Of a DNA stretch of 7,986 nucleotides, positions 1-5,779 are shown piece after piece. This DNA is from CAIKZY01 sp044345075. Lineage in GTDB: Bacteria; Actinomycetota; Actinomycetes; S36-B12. How positions within the stretch are numbered: the first letter of the stretch is position 1; the number at the start of each line of letters is the position of its first letter. The DNA is taken from NCBI GenBank assembly GCA_044345075.1, contig JBIJBU010000088.1, positions 1 through 7,986 of the forward strand. The letters run 5' to 3'. The notes beneath the pieces were generated by a model. It did no database searches. It was not told where the DNA came from and saw only the letters and a list, made by a program, of their open reading frames with translations. The translations under genes and the position numbers were made by a program.

Positions 1-976
1 CCATCTCGCCGGTGATCGGGAAGCCGAATCTGGTCGAGTGGGTGGGCAGCTCGTCATGTTCGGTTGCGTCAATGAAGCTCTCAGGAATCTGACGGACTAG
101 GCGGCCTGAACTTTCATCATGAACGAAGGTGCCCAGGTATCCGACACCGTTAACAATGACATCCACGCTTTGCGGCTCAGCGTCGGTGAACTGCGACCAC
201 TGTTCTTCGGTAAGTAGCTGGGTGAGCTTGTGGTACCAGTGCGTGTAACGGGTGAACTCCACTCGCCATCGTGAGTCTGAGATGACTTCGATCGTGTCGC
301 CGGGCTCGAACTCCGTCGACGCTTCAACCCAGGTGCTTGAGAAGTGCGGAGAGATATGCGAGGGATCCCATCCCCCACTGTCGAAGGTCCTCAATTTCTC
401 TTCGTTGAAAATCAGACGCTTTTCGTTCAAGAGCCACGGCATGAAAACACGAGCATGCTGAACGGCAATCGACGTTTCTGGGTTAAGTGAATTCGCGAGA
501 ACATAGGAGACGAGATCATTGATGTCGTCAGGGCGATAGGAAGCTACCTCGGGCTCGGAGTTCCCATCACCCTGGGGTACGAGATAGGTGCGGATGGCCA
601 ATTCCGCGTCCGCATAGAGCTTTAGGTACAACTCAAGATAAGCGATGCTCTCACCGAAGTTGATAGCGATAAACCGCAAGATGGGATCGGAGTGCGGGTA
701 GCCGGCCTGACGCCACCACCCCAGTTCCTGAGGGATCTGAACCCAGCCCTTGCCGAAGGCGAGGAGATCCAGCGCGCCCTGCCAGTTAGCCTGCCGTGAC
801 ATCTCGGAGTCATCGCTCCTCAGCGCTACCCGAACGTGCTCGGAGTCCAGGAGCAGCCACCAAAGGCTGCGTGCTGCCGACCATGTCGGGTGGTCAGAGA
901 AGTGCTCGAAAAAGCCCTCGTCGAGGACTGTGAGCTCCCACACTGCTTCGCGCTCGTTGTCACTGCGATCACTCAC
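1..976 (-). CDS. Hypothetical soluble Trp-rich protein (3' end outside window)
   Basis: Translating the minus strand from 976 gives 325 uninterrupted codons to the left edge, so the C-terminus is missing. The start is GTG (976-974), preceded by GGGAGG eight bases upstream (985-990), a convincing ribosome binding site. The protein begins VSDRSDNEREAVWELTVL. It has no signal peptide or membrane segment, so it is probably cytoplasmic. It is acidic and unusually rich in tryptophan (14 in 325 residues), with clusters such as SLWWLLD and LGWWRQAG in the first 90 residues and RVEFTRYTHWYHKL near residue 245. I do not recognise the family, and no catalytic motif stands out. Base composition looks somewhat less GC-rich than in the genes to its right, which could mean transfer, but I have not calculated this. 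It is transcribed divergently from the secreted-protein gene at 1234. The gene is very likely real; its function is unknown. Confidence 0.85.
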   Translation of the reverse strand, partial: MSDRSDNEREAVWELTVLDEGFFEHFSDHPTWSAARSLWWLLLDSEHVRVALRSDDSEMSRQANWQGALDLLAFGKGWVQIPQELGWWRQAGYPHSDPILRFIAINFGESIAYLELYLKLYADAELAIRTYLVPQGDGNSEPEVASYRPDDINDLVSYVLANSLNPETSIAVQHARVFMPWLLNEKRLIFNEEKLRTFDSGGWDPSHISPHFSSTWVEASTEFEPGDTIEVISDSRWRVEFTRYTHWYHKLTQLLTEEQWSQFTDAEPQSVDVIVNGVGYLGTFVHDESSGRLVRQIPESFIDATEHDELPTHSTRFGFPITGEM

Positions 977-1233
977 TGGATTCGCCTCCCCTGTCGAACA
1001 TCCCTGAAACAACCTTGGCTCGCATCGTTGCCCGTGTTCCCTCAGGTAGAGGGTATTGGTCCCATCCGACATCGCACTTGGAGATCCAGTCTTACTTGGG
1101 AGTCGAACCTCCCTTCGCCCTGAAGCCAGCGACGGCAAGATGCGTACCGCCCCAGATCACTCCGAATCGTGCAAACCACGCGCAGCCAAGCAACGCGACC
1201 CATAAAGGTCTAGCCTGGAAATGAGGGGGCACA
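977..1233. other. Divergent intergenic region
   Basis: This 257-base stretch separates the divergent starts at 976 (minus) and 1234 (plus). It holds the ribosome binding sites of both genes and presumably both promoters. A short hairpin-forming sequence near 1098-1113 resembles a tRNA T-arm on the minus strand, but it does not fit a tRNA. I see no convincing small gene. Confidence 0.5.
1211..1229 (+). promoter_or_regulatory. Putative -10 box and ribosome binding site for the secreted protein at 1234
   Basis: TAGCCT at 1211-1216 matches the actinobacterial TAnnnT -10 pattern and is identical to the -10 box of the antitoxin gene at 3175-3180. Transcription would begin near 1223. The purine run GAGGGGG (1223-1229) lies four bases before ATG 1234, so the leader would be only about 11 bases. 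No clear -35 box is seen. Confidence 0.35.
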
Positions 1234-2091
1234 ATGAACACGCAGGTACGCACAGCACTCAGCAGCGTGGCAATCGCAGTTTCGGCAGCGGTTCTCGCGG
1301 CAGGCATGGTCGGAGTGGCACACGCTGACCCGATTGTGGACCCAAGTAGCCCGGCCTCCAGCGATTCACCGAGCAGCGCGCCCGCCGAGCCGGCACCGTC
1401 GTCATCGACACCGAGTTATGCACCGGGCATGGCTCCGAACGAACACGCGGGCTGGGCGATCGTTGATCCTGCGACCGGTCAGCAGACCGGCGGAGTGATC
1501 GTGTGCACGCCGGAAGTATGCGGAAGCGGCTGGTTCGCCGGCATGCGCGTCGTGCTCCAGACCCTTCAAGATCCCGTCGAAGCTTCACGCGCGGCCAACG
1601 GAGTGGGCAACGTTGCCGGGTACCAAGGCGGCACATACGACTTCGCAACCGGGCAGTGGACCTACCCCGGTCAGGGCGGGTCAACCTGGCAGATCCCGCT
1701 CGCGTATCCGGGCGCTGATCTTGGCGGCACGGTTAACGTCCCTTCCTGCATTGCCAGCTGCCCCACGCCCGAGCCCACTGCCTCGCCGAGTGGCGATCCG
1801 AGCGAGATGCCCTCTGAGTCAGCCAGCCCGGAGCCGTCAGCCACGGGTGACTCAAGTGGTGTCATTGCCGTGACAGCTCGAGCACGCGGATACGCGGTGA
1901 CTCTCGCACCACTGCGCACGACGGCTGGCGTGACCACCGTGGTTGCACGGAAGAACGGCAAGGTCATCAAGACGTGGACTCTGCGGCCGGGCTCGAAGAA
2001 GATCAGTTTCATTCTGCCGAAGAGTTACCAGGGAGTGCAGCTGACGGTGACCCGCAAGGGAACGAAGAACACCCGACTACTGCTTGCGTGA
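1234..2091 (+). CDS. Secreted protein with Ser/Pro linkers, unknown function
   Basis: The 285-residue product has a classical signal peptide: positive N-region, hydrophobic residues 8-28, and an AHA site at 29-31 giving mature DPIVDPSS. Residues 36-66 are a Ser/Pro/Ala linker. A compact domain follows at about 70-172, opening with HAGWAIVDPATGQQTGGVIV, with cysteines at 91 and 96 and a GNVAGYQGG/TYDFATGQW stretch. C172 and C176 follow, then a second Pro/Ser/Glu linker (177-207), then a beta-rich basic domain (210-285) containing TVVARKNGKVIKTW. The four cysteines could form two disulfides outside the cell. There is no membrane anchor or sorting signal, so it is probably released or loosely held by the wall. 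The start is supported by GAGGGGG just upstream. I recall GWAxVDP...VIVCTxxVCG openings in other actinobacterial exported proteins, but know no named function. Confidence 0.88.
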   Translation: MNTQVRTALSSVAIAVSAAVLAAGMVGVAHADPIVDPSSPASSDSPSSAPAEPAPSSSTPSYAPGMAPNEHAGWAIVDPATGQQTGGVIVCTPEVCGSGWFAGMRVVLQTLQDPVEASRAANGVGNVAGYQGGTYDFATGQWTYPGQGGSTWQIPLAYPGADLGGTVNVPSCIASCPTPEPTASPSGDPSEMPSESASPEPSATGDSSGVIAVTARARGYAVTLAPLRTTAGVTTVVARKNGKVIKTWTLRPGSKKISFILPKSYQGVQLTVTRKGTKNTRLLLA

Positions 2092-2134
2092 GCCGCGGTG
2101 ACCTGCTGACCACGCGATCAGACTTCTGCTTGCG
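2075..2134 (+). repeat. Imperfect 14-base direct repeat
   Basis: GACTACTGCTTGCG (2075-2088, the last codons of the secreted-protein gene) recurs as GACTTCTGCTTGCG (2121-2134), 46 bases away with one mismatch. It sits just before the glycine-rich reading frame that seems to have lost its 5' end. A duplication or deletion scar is possible; chance is also possible. Confidence 0.4.
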
Positions 2135-2169
2135 ACAGCGGGCGTCACCTGAAACTAGACCACGATGCT

Positions 2170-3117
2170 GTGGTCGAGAGGAGGACGCATGCCAGGAATG
2201 GTGGCGCTGGCCTGCGCAGTCTTGGCGGAGCTGGCTGCACGGTGACGAACGTTTACTCAGTGACGCCAGGAGATGTCTTCCGCATTTTCGTCGGCGGCGG
2301 AGGTCTGGGCGGCTCCGGAACTGTCAGCGGCGGAGGCGGTGGGTCAACCACCATCAACCTTCAGCAGATCTCCGGGATCGTGGCCGGTGGCGGTGGCGGT
2401 GGCGGTGGATACGACAACGTGAATCCTCTGACCAACCCGAACGATGGCGGCGACGGTTGTGGTCCCTCCACTTCGGGCGGCAACGGGTTGAGCCCGAATG
2501 GTCAAGGTGGAAGCAATGCTGTCGGCGGCAGCGACGGAAGTGGTGGCGCAGCGAACGGCGGCAGCGGGCTCGCCGGTGATGGCGGCGACGGGAGCGGAAA
2601 TTCGGGCAGCGGCGGAATGGGAGACGTGTGCTCATTCGGTGAGGGCGGCACCGCGAATTCCTTCGGCGGTGGCGGTGGTGGTGGCGGATACGGCGGCGGC
2701 GGAGCGGGTTCACAACTGTTCTTCGGCGGAGTGGGCGTCTCCTACGGAGGCGGCGGAGGCGGCGGCAGTACTGGCCCGTCGGGCGCCACGTTTTCAATTG
2801 ACACAGCGCGCACCGCGAATTCACTTACTGGCAGGAATGGATCGGTACTGATCAGTTTCGGCCCGCCTGACACGGCTCCTTCATGGTTCCAGTCCTACGC
2901 GCGCGGCGCATCGGTCTCCTGCCTCGCTGGCTGGAATCCGAGTTGGGCTCAATGGCCCGGTAACGGCACGGGTGGATACGTGTGTAACCGGGAGATCTAC
3001 ATGACCCCGACAGGTACCTGGTCGTCGCGTTCACAACTACTGGGTTCAGTAGTGGAGCAATCAACACCCGCGCCTGCCCATGGCCCGACTCGACCGGTGA
3101 TCAGCTACCGCTGCTAG
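2170..3117 (+). CDS. Glycine-rich surface-type protein with Cys/Trp C-terminal domain; 5' end probably truncated
   Basis: The frame is open from 2110, but the only usable start is GTG 2170, which has no ribosome binding site. This gives 315 residues. Residues 11-230 form a glycine-rich domain of the type seen in bacterial surface and tail-like proteins: GGAGCTVTNVYSVTPGDVFR, then GGGG-rich loops, ending GRNGSVLISF. Such domains normally start with a signal peptide and strands resembling Y-VP-GVT-x-V. Both are absent, so the 5' end looks lost. Residues 251-287 are a separate domain (C251, NPSWAQWPG, GGYVCNREIY, TPTGTWSSR) shared with the gene at 5657-4653. There the protein ends right after this motif; here 28 low-quality residues follow, which may mean the original stop was also lost. 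Without a signal peptide, export is unexplained. This is either a pseudogene or a gene with a frameshift near its start. Confidence 0.6.
   Translation: MVERRTHARNGGAGLRSLGGAGCTVTNVYSVTPGDVFRIFVGGGGLGGSGTVSGGGGGSTTINLQQISGIVAGGGGGGGGYDNVNPLTNPNDGGDGCGPSTSGGNGLSPNGQGGSNAVGGSDGSGGAANGGSGLAGDGGDGSGNSGSGGMGDVCSFGEGGTANSFGGGGGGGGYGGGGAGSQLFFGGVGVSYGGGGGGGSTGPSGATFSIDTARTANSLTGRNGSVLISFGPPDTAPSWFQSYARGASVSCLAGWNPSWAQWPGNGTGGYVCNREIYMTPTGTWSSRSQLLGSVVEQSTPAPAHGPTRPVISYRC
2176..2191 (+). promoter_or_regulatory. Strong ribosome binding site serving an out-of-frame start
   Basis: GAGAGGAGG (2176-2184) followed by four bases and ATG 2189 is the best ribosome binding site near the glycine-rich frame, but that ATG is in the +1 frame. 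It encodes MPGMVALACAVLAELAAR and then a stop at 2243-2245. An upstream in-frame ATG at 2165 would add MLWSRGGR. The short peptide resembles a signal peptide. It may be the remnant of the true start, separated from the glycine-rich frame by a deletion or frameshift. Confidence 0.4.
3036..3053. repeat. Perfect 7-base inverted repeat with 4-base loop
   Basis: ACTACTG (3036-3042), loop GGTT, CAGTAGT (3047-3053). It lies in the odd C-terminal extension of the glycine-rich gene, about 120 bases before the toxin-antitoxin promoter. Its CAGTAG core also occurs in that promoter at 3167-3172. It could be a hairpin or a distal operator half; chance is not excluded. Confidence 0.4.
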
Positions 3118-3141
3118 GTGGCGGCGGGTCTACGGTGAGCA

Positions 3142-3171
3142 GAATTACTGCTTGACTGTAATTCAGCAGTA
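3142..3171. promoter_or_regulatory. Probable operator: two interleaved inverted repeats over the toxin-antitoxin promoter
   Basis: GAATTA (3142-3147) pairs with TAATTC (3159-3164), and TACTGCT (3146-3152) pairs with AGCAGTA (3165-3171). Both flank or overlap the -35 box at 3152-3157 and the spacer. Type II antitoxins with AbrB folds usually repress their own promoter, so this is the expected place for antitoxin binding. The palindromes are seen directly; the binding is inferred. Confidence 0.55.
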
Positions 3172-3180
3172 GCCTAGCCT
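3152..3180 (+). promoter_or_regulatory. Leaderless promoter of the toxin-antitoxin operon
   Basis: TTGACT (-35, 3152-3157), a 17-base spacer, and TAGCCT (-10, 3175-3180) form a near-consensus housekeeping promoter. ATG 3187 begins seven bases after the -10 box, about where transcription should start, and no ribosome binding site precedes it. The mRNA is therefore probably leaderless. The -10 is part of a tandem TAGCC duplication (3170-3180). Confidence 0.7.
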
Positions 3181-3186
3181 TTTGTC

Positions 3187-3504
3187 ATGAGCAGTGCCCA
3201 GCCCTTCCACGGATTCGTGAGCGTCCAGTCTCGGGGCCTCGTGGCGCTACCCGCCTCCATTCGCAAGCGTTACCGCCTTGACGAGCCGGGTGCCCAGGTC
3301 GAGATCACGGAGCGCGCCGACGGCGTACTCGAATTGCGACCCGCAGTGGCTGTGCCGGCTGGCGAGGCGTGGTTCTGGGAGAAGCGCTGGCAGGACGGCG
3401 AGCGCGAGGTCGATGCACTCGTTTCCGCGAAGGCCATCACCGTGACCGAAGGTGCGGATGAGTTCTTGCAGTCCCTACCGACATCGGGCGACACTGCCGG
3501 ATGA
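3187..3504 (+). CDS. AbrB/SpoVT-type antitoxin
   Basis: The 105-residue protein has an N-terminal SpoVT/AbrB swapped-hairpin DNA-binding domain at about 8-52: FVSVQSRGLVALPASIRKRY, then the turn LDEPGAQVEI and the strand DGVLELRP. This matches the family pattern of a glycine turn, 'LP', a basic helix and a 'PG' turn. Residues 53-105 are an acidic tail (GEAWFWEKRWQDGEREVDAL, then DEFLQSL) of the kind that wraps and neutralises a partner toxin. It should bind DNA as a dimer and repress its own promoter at 3142-3180. Its stop overlaps the toxin start by ATGA (3501-3504), so the two are translationally coupled with the antitoxin first. The ATG is chosen because it lies at the expected transcription start. 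An AbrB-fold antitoxin with a RelE-fold toxin parallels the known PrlF-YhaV pairing. Confidence 0.85.
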   Translation: MSSAQPFHGFVSVQSRGLVALPASIRKRYRLDEPGAQVEITERADGVLELRPAVAVPAGEAWFWEKRWQDGEREVDALVSAKAITVTEGADEFLQSLPTSGDTAG

Positions 3505-3812
3505 AATTCGAGCGCACCTCCCGCTTCGATTCCGACTTCGCTGCCTTACCGCGTGAGCATCAGGAGCAGTTTCGTTCGCTCATTCCCGACTTTCACACTG
3601 CTACCGAGGCCTTCGTTGCCTCGGGCGGCAAGGGCGGGTGGCCGAAGCGACTTCGAGTGCACCCGATGACGAGCGCACCCGGCATCTGGGAGCTCACCTG
3701 GTCGTTTGCTTCCCCTGATGGCCGGGCGACATTCGAGTTCGTTAATCGCGATGGCGAGGTACGCGTGCTCTGGCGGCGCATCGGTGATCACTCGATCTAT
3801 CGGAGACCGTGA
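3501..3812 (+). CDS. RelE/ParE-superfamily toxin (probable mRNA interferase)
   Basis: The 103-residue basic protein has the RelE-like order: N-terminal helices (RTSRFDSDFAALPREHQEQF), a mid-protein KRLRVHPM strand, then GIWELTWSFASPDGRATFEF and the terminal motif VLWRRIGDHSIYRRP. The last motif (R92, R93, H97, Y100) is where RelE-type toxins carry residues for ribosome-dependent mRNA cutting. It is translated from an ATG embedded in the antitoxin stop and has no separate promoter. Length is normal for the family. Gyrase inhibition (ParE-like) is the alternative; the RRIG-H-x-IY ending favours the RelE branch. The next gene is convergent, with a 43-base gap. Confidence 0.82.
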   Translation: MKFERTSRFDSDFAALPREHQEQFRSLIPDFHTATEAFVASGGKGGWPKRLRVHPMTSAPGIWELTWSFASPDGRATFEFVNRDGEVRVLWRRIGDHSIYRRP

Positions 3813-3855
3813 CTCTTTTCGTTTCGCCGAGCAACCAGCAAGACCGACGTCGCCT

Positions 3856-4605
3856 CTAGATAGAGGGGTCGCTCGAGTCTGCCGTGGGCGGTTCTTCCGT
3901 CGCGGCCTCGCCAGGGGCGTCCTTCTTCTTTCCCTTGACCAGCAAGACGATGGCGACGACGAAGACGGCCACGACTGCGATCGCAAGGATCACGAGGATC
4001 AGCAGCTTCGTGGCGGACCCACTGGGTTCGGATGCCGCGACCACGGTGACATTGAAGTTTTCACTCAAGGATCCTGCGACCGTGACGGTGTTCTCGTTGA
4101 CCTTCGTGGCTCCATTGCCGGTGATACTCGAGATCGGGCCCGGGAATGTGGCCGTGAAGGAGAACTGGCCCAGACTCATGCCTTCGGGCATCGCGGCTTC
4201 GTCGCCGGTGCCGGCCTGGCTTTCGCTGATCACGTTCAAGGTGAGTTCGTCGCCCGTCTTCGTCAGCGACCAAGCATCGTCGAGCTCGGAAGCCTGAACA
4301 TTCGCAACCGTGCACGTGACGATGAAGTTGGTGGCGTCCTCTGACTCCACACAGGACTGGGCCACCTCGTTGTCGACGCCCAGATCCATATCACCCGACG
4401 TTACGGCCTCCCCGAGCTGCTCCTTGGAGGTCACACCGAGGGGGGCCACTGCCTCCTTGGAGATCGCCGCCGTGAAGGCGCCGGACAAGGTGGCATCGGA
4501 ATTGACCGTGAGCTTGTAGGTCACGTCGATGCAGGCGGTCAGCGCCAAGATCGCCATGGCTGCCACGGCGATGAGCCCAGCGGAGCGCTTCATTCGAGTC
4601 GACAT
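3856..4605 (-). CDS. LppM-like lipoprotein with C-terminal membrane helix
   Basis: The start is ATG 4605, with GAGGAG six bases upstream; this places the signal peptide at the N-terminus, whereas the longer open frame back to 4809 would bury it. The 249-residue protein has a lipobox LTAC (Cys25), directly followed by IDVTYKLTVNSDATLSG, the opening of LppM-type (DUF3153) domains. The extracellular beta-rich domain spans about 26-195, with C101 and C113 possibly paired. A membrane helix (about 201-223, LLILVILAIAVVAVFVVAIV) is followed by a KGKKK stop-transfer and an acidic Pro-rich cytoplasmic tail. The protein would thus be tethered at both ends. In Mycobacterium, LppM affects host phagocytosis, but in a non-pathogen the role is unknown. 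It lies 47 bases downstream of the gene at 5657-4653 and is probably cotranscribed with it. Confidence 0.85.
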   Translation of the reverse strand: MSTRMKRSAGLIAVAAMAILALTACIDVTYKLTVNSDATLSGAFTAAISKEAVAPLGVTSKEQLGEAVTSGDMDLGVDNEVAQSCVESEDATNFIVTCTVANVQASELDDAWSLTKTGDELTLNVISESQAGTGDEAAMPEGMSLGQFSFTATFPGPISSITGNGATKVNENTVTVAGSLSENFNVTVVAASEPSGSATKLLILVILAIAVVAVFVVAIVLLVKGKKKDAPGEAATEEPPTADSSDPSI

Positions 4606-4624
4606 GTGATGCTCCTCATTCCCT

Positions 4625-4647
4625 GGGGCGGGCGTTCGCGTTGCCCC
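4625..4647. other. Intergenic hairpin between the two minus-strand genes
   Basis: GGGGC (4625-4629) and GCCCC (4643-4647) can pair across a 13-base GC-rich loop, in the 47-base gap upstream of the lppM-like gene. No T-tract follows on the minus strand, so it is not a typical terminator. It may tune transcription or protect the downstream mRNA. Confidence 0.3.
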
Positions 4648-4652
4648 TGAGA

Positions 4653-5657
4653 CTAGCGAACTGACCAGCGGCCTGAGGGCGTCCAAAAGAGGGAACGAGT
4701 GCAGACGGCGCCGCCGCGGCCTTGATTGACCCACTGGGCCCACGAGCTTCCCCAGCCGCCATCCGGCGCACCTGCCCAGTTCAGCTTCGAGTCCATGAAG
4801 GTGGCGCAAGTACCGGTGGTCGGAGCACCGACCTGCTGCATCACGTCGGGAGGTGCATCACCCGCGGTAACGCTGACGGAAATCGTCAGGGCGAGTGGGG
4901 TTTGGATCAGGTTGACCCCCACCATCGTCAACGTGAGTGTTCCGGGGCCGGTGATCGTAAACGTCGTCGGCTCCTGCGTCGAGATGCTGCCCGACGAAGG
5001 CGACATGGCACCGGAAGTGCTGGAGAACGACCAGCCGGTGCAGGGGACGATGTTCACTCCGACGGAGCCCGCGCCAACCAGAAGATTCGGGAATGTCACC
5101 GTGAAGGTCTCTCCGATGTAGCCACTCACCGAATCTGCAGTGCCTCCGCTTCCGTCCCAGGTTGTGCAATCACTGCTGACAAGGCTCTTGGGCCCTACTG
5201 CCGTGATCTGGATTGTCAACGGTTGGCAACTGCCACCACCGCCGCCGCACGTCATGTAGTTACTCGGGCGCAATGTCAGGGTTCCTGAGCCGACAACGGT
5301 AAATGTCGTGATCACTAAGGTGCTGATGTCCCCGCTTGAGGGAGTCACGGAGCCGGCGGTGCTTTCCACCGTCAGCATCGAGCCGCAGGTTGTTTGCGGT
5401 GAAAGGACAAGTGATATCGCGCAGGCGGCAGGAGCTGGGTCAGGGAATGCGACGGTGAAGGTCGAGCCGATACTCCCGACAATCGACTCCAGGTAGATAC
5501 CTGAGGATTCCCAGGTTGCCAAGTTCGAGCTGTTGAATCCGATTGTCGCTGGTGCGAGGGCCGCCGAAGCGACTGGCGCAGTTGCGAGCACACCGAGCAT
5601 CAACATCGGTGATGCGAGCAAGGCAATGACGATTGTGCGAATTCGGCCTGCGCGCAT
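4653..5657 (-). CDS. Secreted two-repeat protein with Cys/Trp C-terminal domain
   Basis: ATG 5657 is preceded by AAGGG eight bases upstream. The 334-residue product has a signal peptide (RAGRIR, hydrophobic 9-29, ASA cleavage near residue 32). Two related beta-rich units follow: about 45-154 and 162-263. Both carry a tryptophan near the start (TWESSG / TWDGSGG), an IG-x-TFTV-x-FP strand, a cysteine, a (T/M)(T/S)PSSG-x-IST turn, a TFT-GSGTLTL or TFT-GPGTLTL strand and a closing LT-I segment. The C-terminal domain (about 270-334) contains PPDVMQQVG, C284, LNWAGAPDGGWG, SSWAQWVNQG, GGAVCTRSLFW and TPSGRWSVR. It is shared with the glycine-rich gene at 2170-3117. No anchor is visible. The function is unknown; a surface-display or cell-wall binding role for the C-terminal domain is only a guess. 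It is likely the first gene of an operon with the LppM-like gene. Confidence 0.85.
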   Translation of the reverse strand: MRAGRIRTIVIALLASPMLMLGVLATAPVASAALAPATIGFNSSNLATWESSGIYLESIVGSIGSTFTVAFPDPAPAACAISLVLSPQTTCGSMLTVESTAGSVTPSSGDISTLVITTFTVVGSGTLTLRPSNYMTCGGGGGSCQPLTIQITAVGPKSLVSSDCTTWDGSGGTADSVSGYIGETFTVTFPNLLVGAGSVGVNIVPCTGWSFSSTSGAMSPSSGSISTQEPTTFTITGPGTLTLTMVGVNLIQTPLALTISVSVTAGDAPPDVMQQVGAPTTGTCATFMDSKLNWAGAPDGGWGSSWAQWVNQGRGGAVCTRSLFWTPSGRWSVR

Positions 5658-5711
5658 GTGTATCGCCCTTCGAGCATGGTTGGACTGTGAGTCGTCCCCT
5701 GTTCGACGGAC

Positions 5712-5717
5712 AGAGTA
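5712..5717 (-). promoter_or_regulatory. Putative -10 box for the 5657-4653 gene
   Basis: TACTCT on the minus strand fits TAnnnT and lies in the 122-base gap between this gene and the lipoprotein gene at 5780. Transcription would begin near 5705, giving a leader of about 48 bases. The nearest -35-like TTGCCT (5738-5743) is 20 bases away, longer than ideal. Confidence 0.3.
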
Positions 5718-5779
5718 CCTAAGTGTGGGTGGGGATCAGGCAAAGGGCAACTGGAGGCGAGCTTGGCACTCCCCGCGCA

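Noticed and set aside
1098..1113. tRNA T-arm-like sequence on the minus strand
   Set aside because: The GGTTCGACT core is present, but the five-base T-stem does not pair in the correct register, and no D-arm, anticodon arm or acceptor stem is found around it. It is only a short hairpin.
836..1123. Plus-strand frames across the left-edge gene and the intergenic region
   Set aside because: They overlap the minus-strand gene that has a good start and ribosome binding site, and their translations lack protein-like character.
1092..1307. 71-codon minus-strand frame with a hydrophobic stretch
   Set aside because: Its only ATG lies antisense inside the signal peptide of the gene at 1234, no ribosome binding site supports an internal start, and the protein has no recognisable features.
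2097..2149. GGTGAC...GTCACC inverted repeat after the secreted-protein gene
   Set aside because: Six-base arms separated by 41 bases are expected by chance in GC-rich DNA and do not form a credible terminator.
2290..2790. Glycine-rich repeats as a CRISPR or tandem-repeat array
   Set aside because: The GGC/GGT runs are irregular codon-level repetition of a glycine-rich domain, without fixed repeat or spacer lengths.
2354..2824. 156-codon arginine-rich minus-strand frame
   Set aside because: It is the antisense shadow of the GGC/GGT-rich glycine gene; the composition is explained entirely by that bias.
3853..3866. CCTCT-AGAT-AGAGG hairpin between convergent genes as a terminator
   Set aside because: The stem is only five bases, overlaps the stop of the LppM-like gene, and no T-tract follows on either strand.
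4606..4809. Longer N-terminus for the LppM-like lipoprotein
   Set aside because: It would overlap the end of the upstream gene, bury the lipoprotein signal peptide 68 residues inside, and translate the ribosome binding site as coding sequence.
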